Shown here: piece by piece, positions 9,219 to 17,701 of the stretch | Layout: each line of letters opens with the position of its first letter | Numbering within the stretch: position 1 is the first letter of the stretch | Source of the DNA: Sphingobacteriales bacterium TSM_CSM | GTDB taxonomy: Bacteria; Bacteroidota; Bacteroidia; Chitinophagales; UBA2359 | Assembly (NCBI GenBank): GCA_002212725.1 | Contig: MTCR01000084.1 | Location: forward strand, 18,819-82,818 | Direction of reading: 5' to 3' | DNA: 64,000 nucleotides | Program-made: the position numbers and the translations under genes | Notes under the pieces: generated by a model | Told to the model about the DNA's origin: nothing | What the model saw: only the letters and a program-made list of their open reading frames with translations | The model's database searches: none

Positions 9219-9696
9219 GGTAATGTAGCCGGTATTGACGCGGGAGGTCGGTAAACCGGCCGGATTTGGGGTTAAGGTTGAGCAGGTTAAGGTCTAAGGC
9301 GCTTATCCGGTTGCAGCGCAGCAGGCGGTCGGCGGTTAAAAACACGCCTTTTACCAACCCAAACTCTGCAATGGCCTGTTTGCTGAAATTAGAGCAGGAT
9401 GGGTTGTATAAACACTGCCTGCCCATTTGCGCCGACAGCACATTCTGGTATAAGTACATGCTGCCGGTAAGGGCAAGGGTAACGGGGTTGTAGCGGGCAA
9501 GAGCCGATTGGCTGCGGGTTTTCATGGCTTTTTTATTGTTGGTCAATACCGGCGGGCTATATGGTTGGCCGGGTACAACGTTTTGCAGCAGCGCCAAATC
9601 GGACCGGCGGCTTTGCGCCTGCACAGAACAGGCACAGGATAAAACGCACCACAGCCAAATCAGGGTAAAAAAATAAGCACAACGGGCAGGTTTCAT
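9205..9696 (-). CDS. Exported YidD-domain protein
   Basis: The frame is open from 9792, but Met at 9696 begins a clear signal peptide (MKPARCAYFF, hydrophobic core, cleavage near VQAQ), so the shorter 163-residue form is chosen. The second half is a YidD domain (membrane protein insertion efficiency factor): LYQNVLSAQMGRQCLYNPSC, then SNFSKQAI, GLVKGVFLTADRLLRCN with the three conserved Cys. Normal YidD is a small stand-alone protein of about 70-90 residues at the inner face of the membrane near YidC, usually beside rnpA and yidC. This one has a signal peptide, lacks the usual GGYDPVP ending and heads a different operon, so its role may differ. Confidence 0.82.
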   Translation of the reverse strand: MKPARCAYFFTLIWLWCVLSCACSVQAQSRRSDLALLQNVVPGQPYSPPVLTNNKKAMKTRSQSALARYNPVTLALTGSMYLYQNVLSAQMGRQCLYNPSCSNFSKQAIAEFGLVKGVFLTADRLLRCNRISALDLNLLNLNPKSGRFTDLPRQYRLHYHEQR

Positions 9697-9841
9697 GTAT
9701 GGTACGTTATAAAAAAGCGGTTTGGGTAGTTTTACCCCACAAAATACTGTGTTATTCAGTTGCAAATATAGCAAAGGTATGGGTTTGTGCAAAACTGTTT
9801 TCGGGTATCGGGGTTTTGTTTACAGGTTATGGAGTTCTAAT

Positions 9842-9873
9842 TTTGTCAAAAAGCATGTAATTACCTACCTTTA
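9842..9873 (+). promoter_or_regulatory. Bacteroidota-type promoter for the asnB cluster
   Basis: TTTG at 9842-9845 and TACCTTTA at 9866-9873 are separated by 20 bp, close to the -33 TTTG / -7 TAnnTTTG arrangement of this phylum, with one mismatch at the last base. It lies about 108 bp before the chosen asnB start. Confidence 0.4.
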
Positions 9874-9980
9874 GCACTTTTAACCAACCTGCCACATATC
9901 TTTACTCCGGTTATATTGCATTGCCGGGGCTGTGAGGCGGGCTAATGTTGTTTTTTAACAGCAAATATTTTTCAAAGCCT

Positions 9981-11819
9981 ATGTGCGGAATAGCCGGAAT
10001 TGTTGCCCCCAATGCTGCCCAAATGTTGCCTGCCTTAGAAAAAATGGTGGCAGCCTTGCACCACCGCGGCCCCGACAGCAATGGCATTGCCGCCTTTTCG
10101 CAATGCCTGTTGGGCAATACCCGGCTTAGTATTATTGATGTGCAGGGCGGAAAACAACCTATTGCATCGGGCTTGTCGGATACAGTACTTACCTTTAACG
10201 GTGAAATTTACGGTTATCAGCAAATCAGAAACAGGTACAGCAATTGGTATCCTTTTAGCACACATACCGACAGCGAGGTTGTATTAGCTTTGTATGAAGA
10301 AAAAGGATACCGGTTTATACAACACCTGCCGGGCATGTTTGCCCTTGCTATATGGAACAACGACAAACAAGAGTTGTTGCTTGCCCGCGACCGCTTTGGT
10401 GAAAAACCCCTGTACTATGCACGGCCCGATGCCCAAACCCTGCTCTTTGCCTCCGAAATTAAGGCCTTGCTGGCATCGGGTTTCATAAAACCGGTGTTAG
10501 ATACAACGCAGGTGGCTTTTTATCTCAGGCATGGATATGTTTTGCCCGGAAAAAGCATTTACCAAAACATACAGGCAGTGCCCTCTGCCCATATATTGCT
10601 ATATGCAAATGGCAGTATAACCCTTGAAAAATACTGGAACCCGCCGGCGGTAAACCATGATATTGCCGAACCCGAAGCCGCCCCGGTTTTTGCCGCCCTG
10701 CTGACACAGGCTGTTGAAAAGCAACTGGTTGCCGATGTTCCTGTAGGTACATTTTTAAGTGGCGGTCTCGACTCAAGTACCATTACGGCAATAGCAGCAC
10801 AACAGCATCCGCACATTAAAACATTTTCTTTTGGGTTTTCCGGCGGTGTGGAAAGCGAACTTCCGTTTGCGCGGCTGGTGGCGCACCAATACCAAACCCA
10901 ACACATTGAAATGATAGATGATGATATAGACGTTGCCGGCCTGCTATGGCAAATGCAGCAAATTTATGACGAACCTTTTGCCGACTCGTCAAACATTCCT
11001 ACCTGGCTTATTAGTAAACTGGCAAGCCAACATGTAAAAGTTGCCCTTAGTGGCGATGGTGCCGATGAGTTGTTGGGCGGCTACTTTTACTGGTCGCGCT
11101 ACTTGTTTCCCGAACTGCAGAGAACCGCTCCTCCAACGCCGCAACCCATAAAGCGTTTTTGGTTGCAAGATGCTTTGCGCCGCTTGCAGCAATGGTACCG
11201 GCAAATGGGTTTGCTACAGCAGGAAACAACCAATACAAACCAGCCGCCAGCTACCGCAGCAAGGCGGTATTATGGGTTCAGAAATTATTTTTCAGACCGG
11301 GAGTTACAGCAACTGGGTTTGCCTAATGATATTGAAAAGTTTACAGATTATACCAAATACAACACCAACACCCCACATGATGCCCTGCTGATGGATGTTG
11401 ACGGTTATTTGTGTGGCGATATATTGGTAAAAACCGACCGCGCTGCTATGGCAAACAGCCTTGAATTGCGAAGTCCGTTTTTAGATGTAGAATTGGCCGA
11501 ATTTTGCCTGTCGTTGCCGTTAAGGTACAAGGTAAACCCGGATACCGAAAAGCTGATTTTGCGCAATACTTTTTCAAAACAACTTCCTCCACAAATAACC
11601 CGGCGCAACAAACAGGGGTTTGGTGCGCCCATACACGTATGGTTGCAGCAACCTGCTGTGCAGGAACTCATACAAACGTTCCTGTTGCAGAAAAACAGCA
11701 AAATTTATTCGGTGTTGAATTTTGAAGCCGTACAACCTTATATTGCACTGCAAAACCAGCAAACCTGGAGCTTTTTAACCCTGGCTTTGTGGATGGAAAC
11801 GCATAGTTTTACTCTGTAA
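9981..11819 (+). CDS. asnB: Glutamine-dependent asparagine synthase (AsnB family)
   Basis: The start at 9981 is fixed by the family: after removal of Met, Cys2 of MCGIAGIV must be the N-terminal glutaminase nucleophile, so the Met 12 codons upstream is wrong. Protein of 612 residues: class II glutamine amidotransferase domain (about 2-210, with HHRGPDSNG and FNGEIYG), then an ATP-pyrophosphatase synthetase domain with the SGGLDSS P-loop and SGDGADELLGGY. It amidates a carboxylate using Gln and ATP. The housekeeping role is Asn synthesis, but AsnB homologs in glycan clusters often amidate sugars or other products. Its position at the head of glycan genes makes that alternative plausible. Confidence 0.92.
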   Translation: MCGIAGIVAPNAAQMLPALEKMVAALHHRGPDSNGIAAFSQCLLGNTRLSIIDVQGGKQPIASGLSDTVLTFNGEIYGYQQIRNRYSNWYPFSTHTDSEVVLALYEEKGYRFIQHLPGMFALAIWNNDKQELLLARDRFGEKPLYYARPDAQTLLFASEIKALLASGFIKPVLDTTQVAFYLRHGYVLPGKSIYQNIQAVPSAHILLYANGSITLEKYWNPPAVNHDIAEPEAAPVFAALLTQAVEKQLVADVPVGTFLSGGLDSSTITAIAAQQHPHIKTFSFGFSGGVESELPFARLVAHQYQTQHIEMIDDDIDVAGLLWQMQQIYDEPFADSSNIPTWLISKLASQHVKVALSGDGADELLGGYFYWSRYLFPELQRTAPPTPQPIKRFWLQDALRRLQQWYRQMGLLQQETTNTNQPPATAARRYYGFRNYFSDRELQQLGLPNDIEKFTDYTKYNTNTPHDALLMDVDGYLCGDILVKTDRAAMANSLELRSPFLDVELAEFCLSLPLRYKVNPDTEKLILRNTFSKQLPPQITRRNKQGFGAPIHVWLQQPAVQELIQTFLLQKNSKIYSVLNFEAVQPYIALQNQQTWSFLTLALWMETHSFTL

Positions 11820-11867
11820 CAGGCAGGGTTTGGTGAAGAAAATGTTGCAAACAATACAAATTATAGT

Positions 11868-13664
11868 ATGCCTTTTTCTGCAGGCTTAAAACTTGGTAAA
11901 TGGTGGCGCAATAAAATTTTGCCGTTGTCGGGTATAGTATTTTACTGTGCTGCTTTTGCAGGCGTAATGCTTCCATTATGTCCGGCAATTCTAAATTTGC
12001 TACTGTTTTTAATTTCGGCAACAGGTGTTGGTGCCTATGGTTACTTTATGAATGATTGGTTTGATATTGAACAAGATGTCAAATCGGGGAAAAATAATAT
12101 CAGCTTGCAGTTTGGCAAGTATGGGAAAATGTTAATGGTTATTACCCTGTTGACTGCCGGCTGGCTGCCTTGGTTTTATTTGCCATCTAACCCGACGAAT
12201 ATTTTTTTGCTTGCCGTTCAATGTGTATTACTTGCACTCTATGCCATGCCTCCATTCAGGTTGAAAGAGCGCGGTGTTTTGGCATGGTTTACCGATTCTG
12301 CCTATGCGTTTGTATTGCCGGCTCTCATTACCTTGGCTACCTTTTCGCAACTGTTTGCCACCCAATGGCCGGCAAGGGTTGAAATTATCACATCGCTTTT
12401 TATGCTTTGGGCACTGTTATACGGATTGCGAAGCATTATAGAACATCAAATACAAGATTTTGACAACGACCGGATTGCGGGCATAAACACTTGGGTTACA
12501 AAAAATGGCACCGGTGATGCCCGAAAAATTACCTCGCGCCTGCTACCCGCCGAAATAGCACTTTTTGCCTTACTGCTCCTCGTGATGTCACCATGGTTGT
12601 TGTTTTTCTGCGCTATAATGCTATTTAATTACCTGAGCGGACGCAACCGCTTCAACCCGGCAGATTTACGTAAGAGCATGATGCAACCCCATACTTTTCT
12701 CAGCACATTGTACGATACTATTTTTCCGGTTTCTATGTTTTTATTGTTTATTTTGTTGGTTATGGGTATGCCGTTGCCATTATTGATAATGCCCGTATTG
12801 GTAGCTGATTTTCACCGGTTTAGAGTACACCGCGATTTTGGCATATTGTTTACCTGTTTGTTTGCCGCAGTATATATTCCGTATTTGGTAAACACCGTAT
12901 TGCCACCGTGGTGGGTTACCGTTGCAGTTGTAACCGCGGCTATGGGCTGGCAATGTATATATGATTTGTTTTTACCTGCCAAAGCTAAGCCCATGAAAAA
13001 TATACTGTTAACCACCTTTGTCCTTTGTTTGCTGACAGGATGTGTGCTTTTTTATCTATTCCTGAATGCAAGATTTTGGCAACAATATACTGCAACCTCA
13101 TTTGGTGAACATATTGCCTTGTTTGCAGCGGTATGGGGTTGGCTGGGTTGCTGGGGGTTCAGGGAAGTATGGTATATACAACTGTGTAAATGCTACCCAC
13201 AGCTCGAAACCAACCCGCCACAAAATATGTTTCTGCCGGTTGTTGCAAGCCGAATAGCTTTGCCGGCAGAAATGTTACTTTTTATTTTTGTTTGCAGCCT
13301 TGCATATAAGTTCTCCGAATCAATTGTTTTACCCGTTTTTGCAGCCGTTTCGGGTTTAAAAATTATTTATTTACTTTATGCACATGCTATTCCTGCACAT
13401 ACGGCACACAATGTAAGGGTAATAACAAGCAGTTTAAACCCGTTTAACCTTAACCCGTTAAGAAATGTGCAAATATTTGGATTTGTATTTATGAGCCAGT
13501 TTTACAACAAATGGTTGCCAATAATTATTTTTGCAGAAATATTTGCATCATTAAAATTAAACAATTACCTTTGGACTTTGATATTGCCTTTGTTAATCAA
13601 TGCATTGTCAGACGTAATGTTTTCTGTTAACCTCATAACATATAGTAAAAATGAAAGGCACTAA
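11868..13664 (+). CDS. UbiA-family membrane prenyltransferase with extra C-terminal membrane half
   Basis: Protein of 598 residues, nearly all hydrophobic segments. The N-terminal ~290 residues fit the UbiA superfamily: Asp-rich motif 1 NDWFDIEQD at 62-70 and motif 2 DFDND at 197-201, both predicted to bind Mg-pyrophosphate of a prenyl donor. UbiA enzymes usually end near 300 residues. The remaining ~300 residues form a second polytopic region without the Asp-rich motifs that I do not recognise. It overlaps the following glycosyltransferase gene by 14 bp. Possible jobs are making a polyprenyl-linked sugar, as with DPPR synthase, or prenylating a glycan or lipid; the sequence alone cannot decide. 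Confidence 0.75.
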   Translation: MPFSAGLKLGKWWRNKILPLSGIVFYCAAFAGVMLPLCPAILNLLLFLISATGVGAYGYFMNDWFDIEQDVKSGKNNISLQFGKYGKMLMVITLLTAGWLPWFYLPSNPTNIFLLAVQCVLLALYAMPPFRLKERGVLAWFTDSAYAFVLPALITLATFSQLFATQWPARVEIITSLFMLWALLYGLRSIIEHQIQDFDNDRIAGINTWVTKNGTGDARKITSRLLPAEIALFALLLLVMSPWLLFFCAIMLFNYLSGRNRFNPADLRKSMMQPHTFLSTLYDTIFPVSMFLLFILLVMGMPLPLLIMPVLVADFHRFRVHRDFGILFTCLFAAVYIPYLVNTVLPPWWVTVAVVTAAMGWQCIYDLFLPAKAKPMKNILLTTFVLCLLTGCVLFYLFLNARFWQQYTATSFGEHIALFAAVWGWLGCWGFREVWYIQLCKCYPQLETNPPQNMFLPVVASRIALPAEMLLFIFVCSLAYKFSESIVLPVFAAVSGLKIIYLLYAHAIPAHTAHNVRVITSSLNPFNLNPLRNVQIFGFVFMSQFYNKWLPIIIFAEIFASLKLNNYLWTLILPLLINALSDVMFSVNLITYSKNERH

Positions 13665-14664
13665 AAATGCATTTGTATATGTGGTTTGTGGAAGTCGGAA
13701 ACACATTGACACCCTGCACAGGTCAATAAAATGGCTCGAATGGAACGCCAATTCCGATATTATGGTGGTGACCGATATATACCGGAATGAAATTCCTGTT
13801 AAACACCGTCATGTTATTCATGTAGAAACACCTGCTCATTTTAACCATCACCAGGCAAGTATTTACCTTAAAACATCGCTGCACCGCCATGTGCCCCAGA
13901 ATTATGAAAAATACTGCTATCTTGACAGCGATGTGCTGGCCATTAATAATGGAGCAGACCAGGTTTTTTCGCTATTTACGCCGCCGGTTACTTTTGCGCC
14001 GGATTTACCTGTTGCCGAAAACAATGTAAGCCGTTTTAGCCCTTGGGCGGTAAACTGCCCCTGCACCGGCCTGCATGATACGGCCAGTTGCGGGCATCTT
14101 GTAGCTGCCATTCAACAAAAATTCGGGTTGCAGGTTGCATCTGATTGGGTTCACTGGAACGGGGGCGTTTTTGTTTTTAACCCCCATCATTCTGCCGATT
14201 TTATGGAGCGGTGGCACCAAAATACCATGCAAATATTGGAAGAACCCTATTGGCAAACCCGCGACCAGGGAACCCTGATAGTAACCGTTTGGCAAAAGGG
14301 ATTGCAAAATCACCCGGTACTGCCCCAGAAATTTAATTTTATTGCCGATTTAAATAATGCCTTTTTATGTTTTCTGCCCGACGAAGGGTATGCCTTACAC
14401 CCCGATTTACCTAAAATCAATCCCGTTTTCCTGCATCTCTTTCATTCAAACCTGGAAAACCCCGACTGGAGCCTGAAGGCAGATGTGGAAGAACCTTTAA
14501 TGTCCCGAAACCGGATTTGGACCACTGTTAATAAAACGGACGCAAAAGAAGAGCACTGGTTTACGCAACATTTCAGGCAACATGGCATTGTTAACGGCAT
14601 GTTGCCGCTTTTTAAACGCATAGCCGCCCAACTTGCGTTTATGTGGCAGCATAACAAAGCCTGA
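13651..14664 (+). CDS. GT-A-type glycosyltransferase (paralog 1)
   Basis: Protein of 337 residues, cytoplasmic, without membrane segments. A Rossmann-like start (FVYVVCGS, then IMVVTDIYRN) is followed by a DxD motif, DSD at 92-94 in YCYLDSDVLA, which in GT-A enzymes binds the metal and nucleotide sugar. Later landmarks are DWVHWNGGVF (165-174) and TRDQGTLIVTVW (203-214), resembling the acceptor and catalytic region of GT8-like enzymes. It starts 14 bp inside the UbiA-family gene, so the two are co-translated. A second gene 1.3 kb downstream shares every one of these motifs. Donor and acceptor are unknown. Confidence 0.78.
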   Translation: MKGTKNAFVYVVCGSRKHIDTLHRSIKWLEWNANSDIMVVTDIYRNEIPVKHRHVIHVETPAHFNHHQASIYLKTSLHRHVPQNYEKYCYLDSDVLAINNGADQVFSLFTPPVTFAPDLPVAENNVSRFSPWAVNCPCTGLHDTASCGHLVAAIQQKFGLQVASDWVHWNGGVFVFNPHHSADFMERWHQNTMQILEEPYWQTRDQGTLIVTVWQKGLQNHPVLPQKFNFIADLNNAFLCFLPDEGYALHPDLPKINPVFLHLFHSNLENPDWSLKADVEEPLMSRNRIWTTVNKTDAKEEHWFTQHFRQHGIVNGMLPLFKRIAAQLAFMWQHNKA

Positions 14665-14821
14665 CAGGCGGCAAGGATTTGGTACAACAAATGCAACACG
14701 CACAACCTGTTATATCCTAACTCAAAGCTCAAAAAATATTTCCTGTCTTGCAGCGCTATCATGCTGCCCCTGCCCGCAATACAACCCGTTGATTTCCATA
14801 CCTTTTTTCGGTTTAACTTTG

Positions 14822-14829
14822 TATATTTG
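14822..14829 (+). promoter_or_regulatory. -7 element upstream of the epimerase gene
   Basis: TATATTTG is a perfect TAnnTTTG element, 60 bp before the epimerase ATG. It suggests the epimerase and the second glycosyltransferase also have their own promoter within the cluster. No good -33 TTTG is seen at the usual distance. Confidence 0.45.
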
Positions 14830-14889
14830 TGCCCCTTATCTATACAGGTAACAGACAAAAGCAGTTTTGTAGCTGCAAAAACGCACTAA

Positions 14890-15909
14890 ATGCCCCATGT
14901 ACTAATAACCGGCGCTGCCGGCTTTGTTGGAATGCACCTTGCGCTGCACCTGGCTCAACAGGGTTATGCTGTTACCGGATTAGATGCGGTAACCCCCTTT
15001 TTTACCCCGCTTAAATTTGAACGACTGAAAGCGCAGGGTTTTAACCCCGATGATGTTTTATACAACAAACAACTTATTTCGGGTATATATGCCAATCTTT
15101 CCTTCATTCAGCTCGATTTAACCGATTTTCATGCACTCGAGAAATTTTTTCGGCATAACCGGTTTGATGTTTTGGTACATCTGGCAGCACAAACAGGGGT
15201 GCGTTATTCGGTAGAAAACCCGCAAATTTATGTGCAAAACAACATTTTATCTACGGTAAACCTGTTTGAATGTTGCAGACAATATTCCGAAACAGCACAT
15301 GTATTGTATGCATCAAGTTCATCGGTGTACGGGGCAACCGAAACCCAGGCGGCATTTGCCGAAACCATTGACACCAACAAACCATTGTCTGTTTATGCCG
15401 CAACAAAAAAAAGCTCCGAACTGTTGGCTCATGTATATGCGCATAATTATGGTATTGCTTTTACCGGTATGCGGTTTTTTACCGTTTACGGACCGTACCC
15501 CCGCCCCGATATGGCCGCCTACCTTTTTACTAAAGCTATAATGGAAGAACGCCCCATAAAAGTTTTTAATTATGGACATCAGGACCGCGACTTTACCTAT
15601 ATTGCCGATATTGTACAAGCCATTACTGCCCTTATAAAACTGCCACCTCCAAAACAAACTGCCCCGCACAGGGTAGTAAATATTGGCAACGAACACCCGG
15701 TACAACTGTTGCAATTTATTGAATGCCTGCAAAATGCCATTGGAAAAAAAGCCATACTGGAATTATTGCCCGCGCAGGCAGGAGATGTGAGTCATACTTT
15801 TGCCGACACCACCCAACTTTACCGCCTTACCGGTTTTAAACCCTTTACCCCCTTAGAAACAGGAATTAAACAATTGGTGGCATGGTGCAAACAATATCCG
15901 CATTTATGA
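14890..15909 (+). CDS. NAD-dependent nucleotide-sugar epimerase (UDP-glucuronate 4-epimerase-like)
   Basis: Protein of 339 residues, extended short-chain dehydrogenase fold. The NAD-binding GAAGFVG is at residues 8-14, the catalytic Tyr169-x-x-x-Lys173 is in SVYAATKKS, and the preceding ASSSSVYG supplies the active-site Ser. The pattern TGMRFFTVYGPYPRPDMA and the following YGHQDRDFTYIADIV are typical of UDP-glucuronate/galacturonate 4-epimerases, although related UDP-glucose epimerases and dehydratases look similar. It is flanked by the two paralogous glycosyltransferases and is expected to supply their activated sugar. Confidence 0.87.
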   Translation: MPHVLITGAAGFVGMHLALHLAQQGYAVTGLDAVTPFFTPLKFERLKAQGFNPDDVLYNKQLISGIYANLSFIQLDLTDFHALEKFFRHNRFDVLVHLAAQTGVRYSVENPQIYVQNNILSTVNLFECCRQYSETAHVLYASSSSVYGATETQAAFAETIDTNKPLSVYAATKKSSELLAHVYAHNYGIAFTGMRFFTVYGPYPRPDMAAYLFTKAIMEERPIKVFNYGHQDRDFTYIADIVQAITALIKLPPPKQTAPHRVVNIGNEHPVQLLQFIECLQNAIGKKAILELLPAQAGDVSHTFADTTQLYRLTGFKPFTPLETGIKQLVAWCKQYPHL

Positions 15910-15948
15910 AACTGCTCTTTACTGCTTACCCAATATTGCCCGGTAACT

Positions 15949-16926
15949 ATGCCCGATAATGTATTTGTATATGTGGTTTGTGGCAGTGCAGAGCATATTG
16001 AAACGCTGCATTACTCACTGCAATTTATTCAAAAATACTCCAAATGTAAGGTAGTGGTAGTTACCGACCTTAGCCGAAACCAATTGCCCATCCGGCATCA
16101 TGCGGTAATTGATATACCTACACCCGCCCAATACAACAACCACCAGGCAAGTATTTACCTTAAAACCGGCCTGCACCGCTTTTTAAACCTTGAGCATAAT
16201 TACTGCTACATTGATACCGATGTAATTGCCAACAGCACCAAAATTGACCAGATATTTCAGCATCAATATGGGCCGGTTACCTTTGCCAAAGATTATACCC
16301 ACCAAAAAAGCAATATCAGCACCTTTAGCCCCTGGGCGCTCAACTGCGGTTGCCTCGAAAAAGGTATTTCAAACCAATGTTTACATTTGGCACAGGCTAT
16401 CGGGCAGCAATACCATATTCAAATTCCACCCGATTGGGTGCATTGGAACGGTGGGGTTTTTTTGTTTAACCGCCATTCAGTGGAATTTATGCAAACATGG
16501 CACCAGCTAACCCTGCATACCTTTGATTTGCCGCTGTGGCGTACCCGCGACCAGGGAACTCTTATTGTAACTGTTTGGAAGTTTGGACTGCAAAACCAAA
16601 AATGCCTCCCCCAGCAGTTTAATTTTATTGCCGATTTAAATAATGCCGATTTAACCATTACCCGAACCGGAACCTATGCCTTGCACCCCGATTTACCCAA
16701 AATTAAACCGCATTTTCTGCACCTGTACAGCAGCCCCCTGCACCAAAAAGGCTGGAACCTGGAAAAAGACCTGCAAAATGTGGTAATACAACGAAACCGG
16801 CAGCAACGCCGTTTGTTAAACCGGCGGTATATTAAACAAACCCGTATCTACAAAACCCTCGACTACCTGCGGCTCATTGCGCTTGAGTTGCAATTGAAAT
16901 ACCGCCGCTTTACCGGTAAAGTATAA
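15949..16926 (+). CDS. GT-A-type glycosyltransferase (paralog 2)
   Basis: Protein of 325 residues closely related to the glycosyltransferase 1.3 kb upstream: VFVYVVCGS start, YNNHQASIYLKTGLHR, DxD as DTD at 89-91, DWVHWNGGVF at 162-171 and TRDQGTLIVTVW from 199. The C terminus is basic (repeated Arg and Lys), which may hold it at the membrane surface. It follows the epimerase by 39 bp. Having two versions of one enzyme around the sugar-supplying epimerase suggests either two successive linkages or two acceptors. It is the last gene of the cluster. Confidence 0.78.
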   Translation: MPDNVFVYVVCGSAEHIETLHYSLQFIQKYSKCKVVVVTDLSRNQLPIRHHAVIDIPTPAQYNNHQASIYLKTGLHRFLNLEHNYCYIDTDVIANSTKIDQIFQHQYGPVTFAKDYTHQKSNISTFSPWALNCGCLEKGISNQCLHLAQAIGQQYHIQIPPDWVHWNGGVFLFNRHSVEFMQTWHQLTLHTFDLPLWRTRDQGTLIVTVWKFGLQNQKCLPQQFNFIADLNNADLTITRTGTYALHPDLPKIKPHFLHLYSSPLHQKGWNLEKDLQNVVIQRNRQQRRLLNRRYIKQTRIYKTLDYLRLIALELQLKYRRFTGKV

Positions 16927-17323
16927 CTTTATGCCCACCGCCGCTGTGCCGGTTGCCGGAAAATAAAAATGGATAAGGTACTGTTAACGGCTGTATGAAA
17001 AGTAGCTGTTGCTACGTTTTGTGCTAATGTTTTAGGTTGTACCTTATGTTCTTAACTAAATTCCTTTCATTTTACCGCAAAGAACGCAAAGTTCCGCAAG
17101 GTTTTTTTGCTCTTTGGTCAATGTTTCAAATCAGCAAGGAACAAGAGAAAATGCCGGGATTTACAGGCAGCACCTAAATAGTTACATGTTTTCTATTTAG
17201 TGCTTTGTGTTCCGCGTGTTTTTCGGATAAAATATTATTTTAACCGCAAAGAACGCAAAGTTTTGCGCAAAACTCGCAAAGGAATTAGCGCTCATCTGCA
17301 AGTAATATGTGCCGATTTCGCTT
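16927..17323. other. Intergenic region made largely of dispersed repeat copy A
   Basis: Holds no gene. Positions 17028-17192 are one copy of a roughly 170-bp dispersed repeat also found inverted at 22663-22830. Positions 17238-17320 match the end of a third copy near 24825-24965. The shared landmark is the short word CGCAAAGAACGCAAAG, present twice here. Confidence 0.75.
17028..17192 (+). repeat. Dispersed repeat, copy A
   Basis: Near-identical to the reverse complement of 22663-22830. Shared blocks run from TTCTTAACT through TTTACCGCAAAGAACGCAAA, CTCTTTGGTCAATG, TTCAAATCAG and AAGGAACAAGAGAAAATGCC to the ACCTAAA-AGTTAC end. Copy A lacks a 12-bp internal duplication present in copy B. It lies beside the toxin-antitoxin genes. 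Confidence 0.8.
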
Positions 17324-17701
17324 TTATTTGTTCGTAGTTCGTTGCTTTATCCAAGTTACAATTTGCTGAAAGTCAAGTTGTCCCGATGCAACGGAAATAA
17401 CAAAGTCGTACTTTTCGTCTTGTGTGGCTTGTATGTCCTTGCCAAAGTTCATCAAAACCAAACGCATCAAAACGTAACCTGTTCTTTTGTTGCCGTCTAT
17501 AAAAGGGTGGTTCTTGACTATGCTTTACAAAATTGCACCTGCTTTTTCTTCTGGGGTTGAGTAAAACTCTGTTTCGCTAAAACCACTAAAAGGTCGTTCA
17601 AGTGCTGATTTTAGCCCGTTTTCATCTCTCACACCCTGCGAACCGCCAAACTCTCGTATCAAAACTTGATGAATTTCAAGAACTTCTTGGTAGGCTATCA
17701 T
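17324..17701 (-). pseudogene. doc: Doc (death-on-curing, Fic-fold) toxin interrupted by an in-frame stop
   Basis: Read from ATG at 17701, the frame gives 125 codons plus a terminal TAA at 17324-17326. It starts MIAYQEVLEIHQVLIREFGG and carries the full Fic/Doc core HPFIDGNKRTG (residues 64-74), so it is clearly a Doc toxin, a kinase that inactivates EF-Tu by phosphorylation. Codon 59 (plus coordinates 17525-17527) is TAA where relatives have a Tyr or similar residue, in the helix just before the active site. Everything after it stays in frame and conserved, so this is one point change in an otherwise whole gene. The start overlaps the antitoxin stop as ATGA. A sequencing error is possible. 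Confidence 0.85.
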
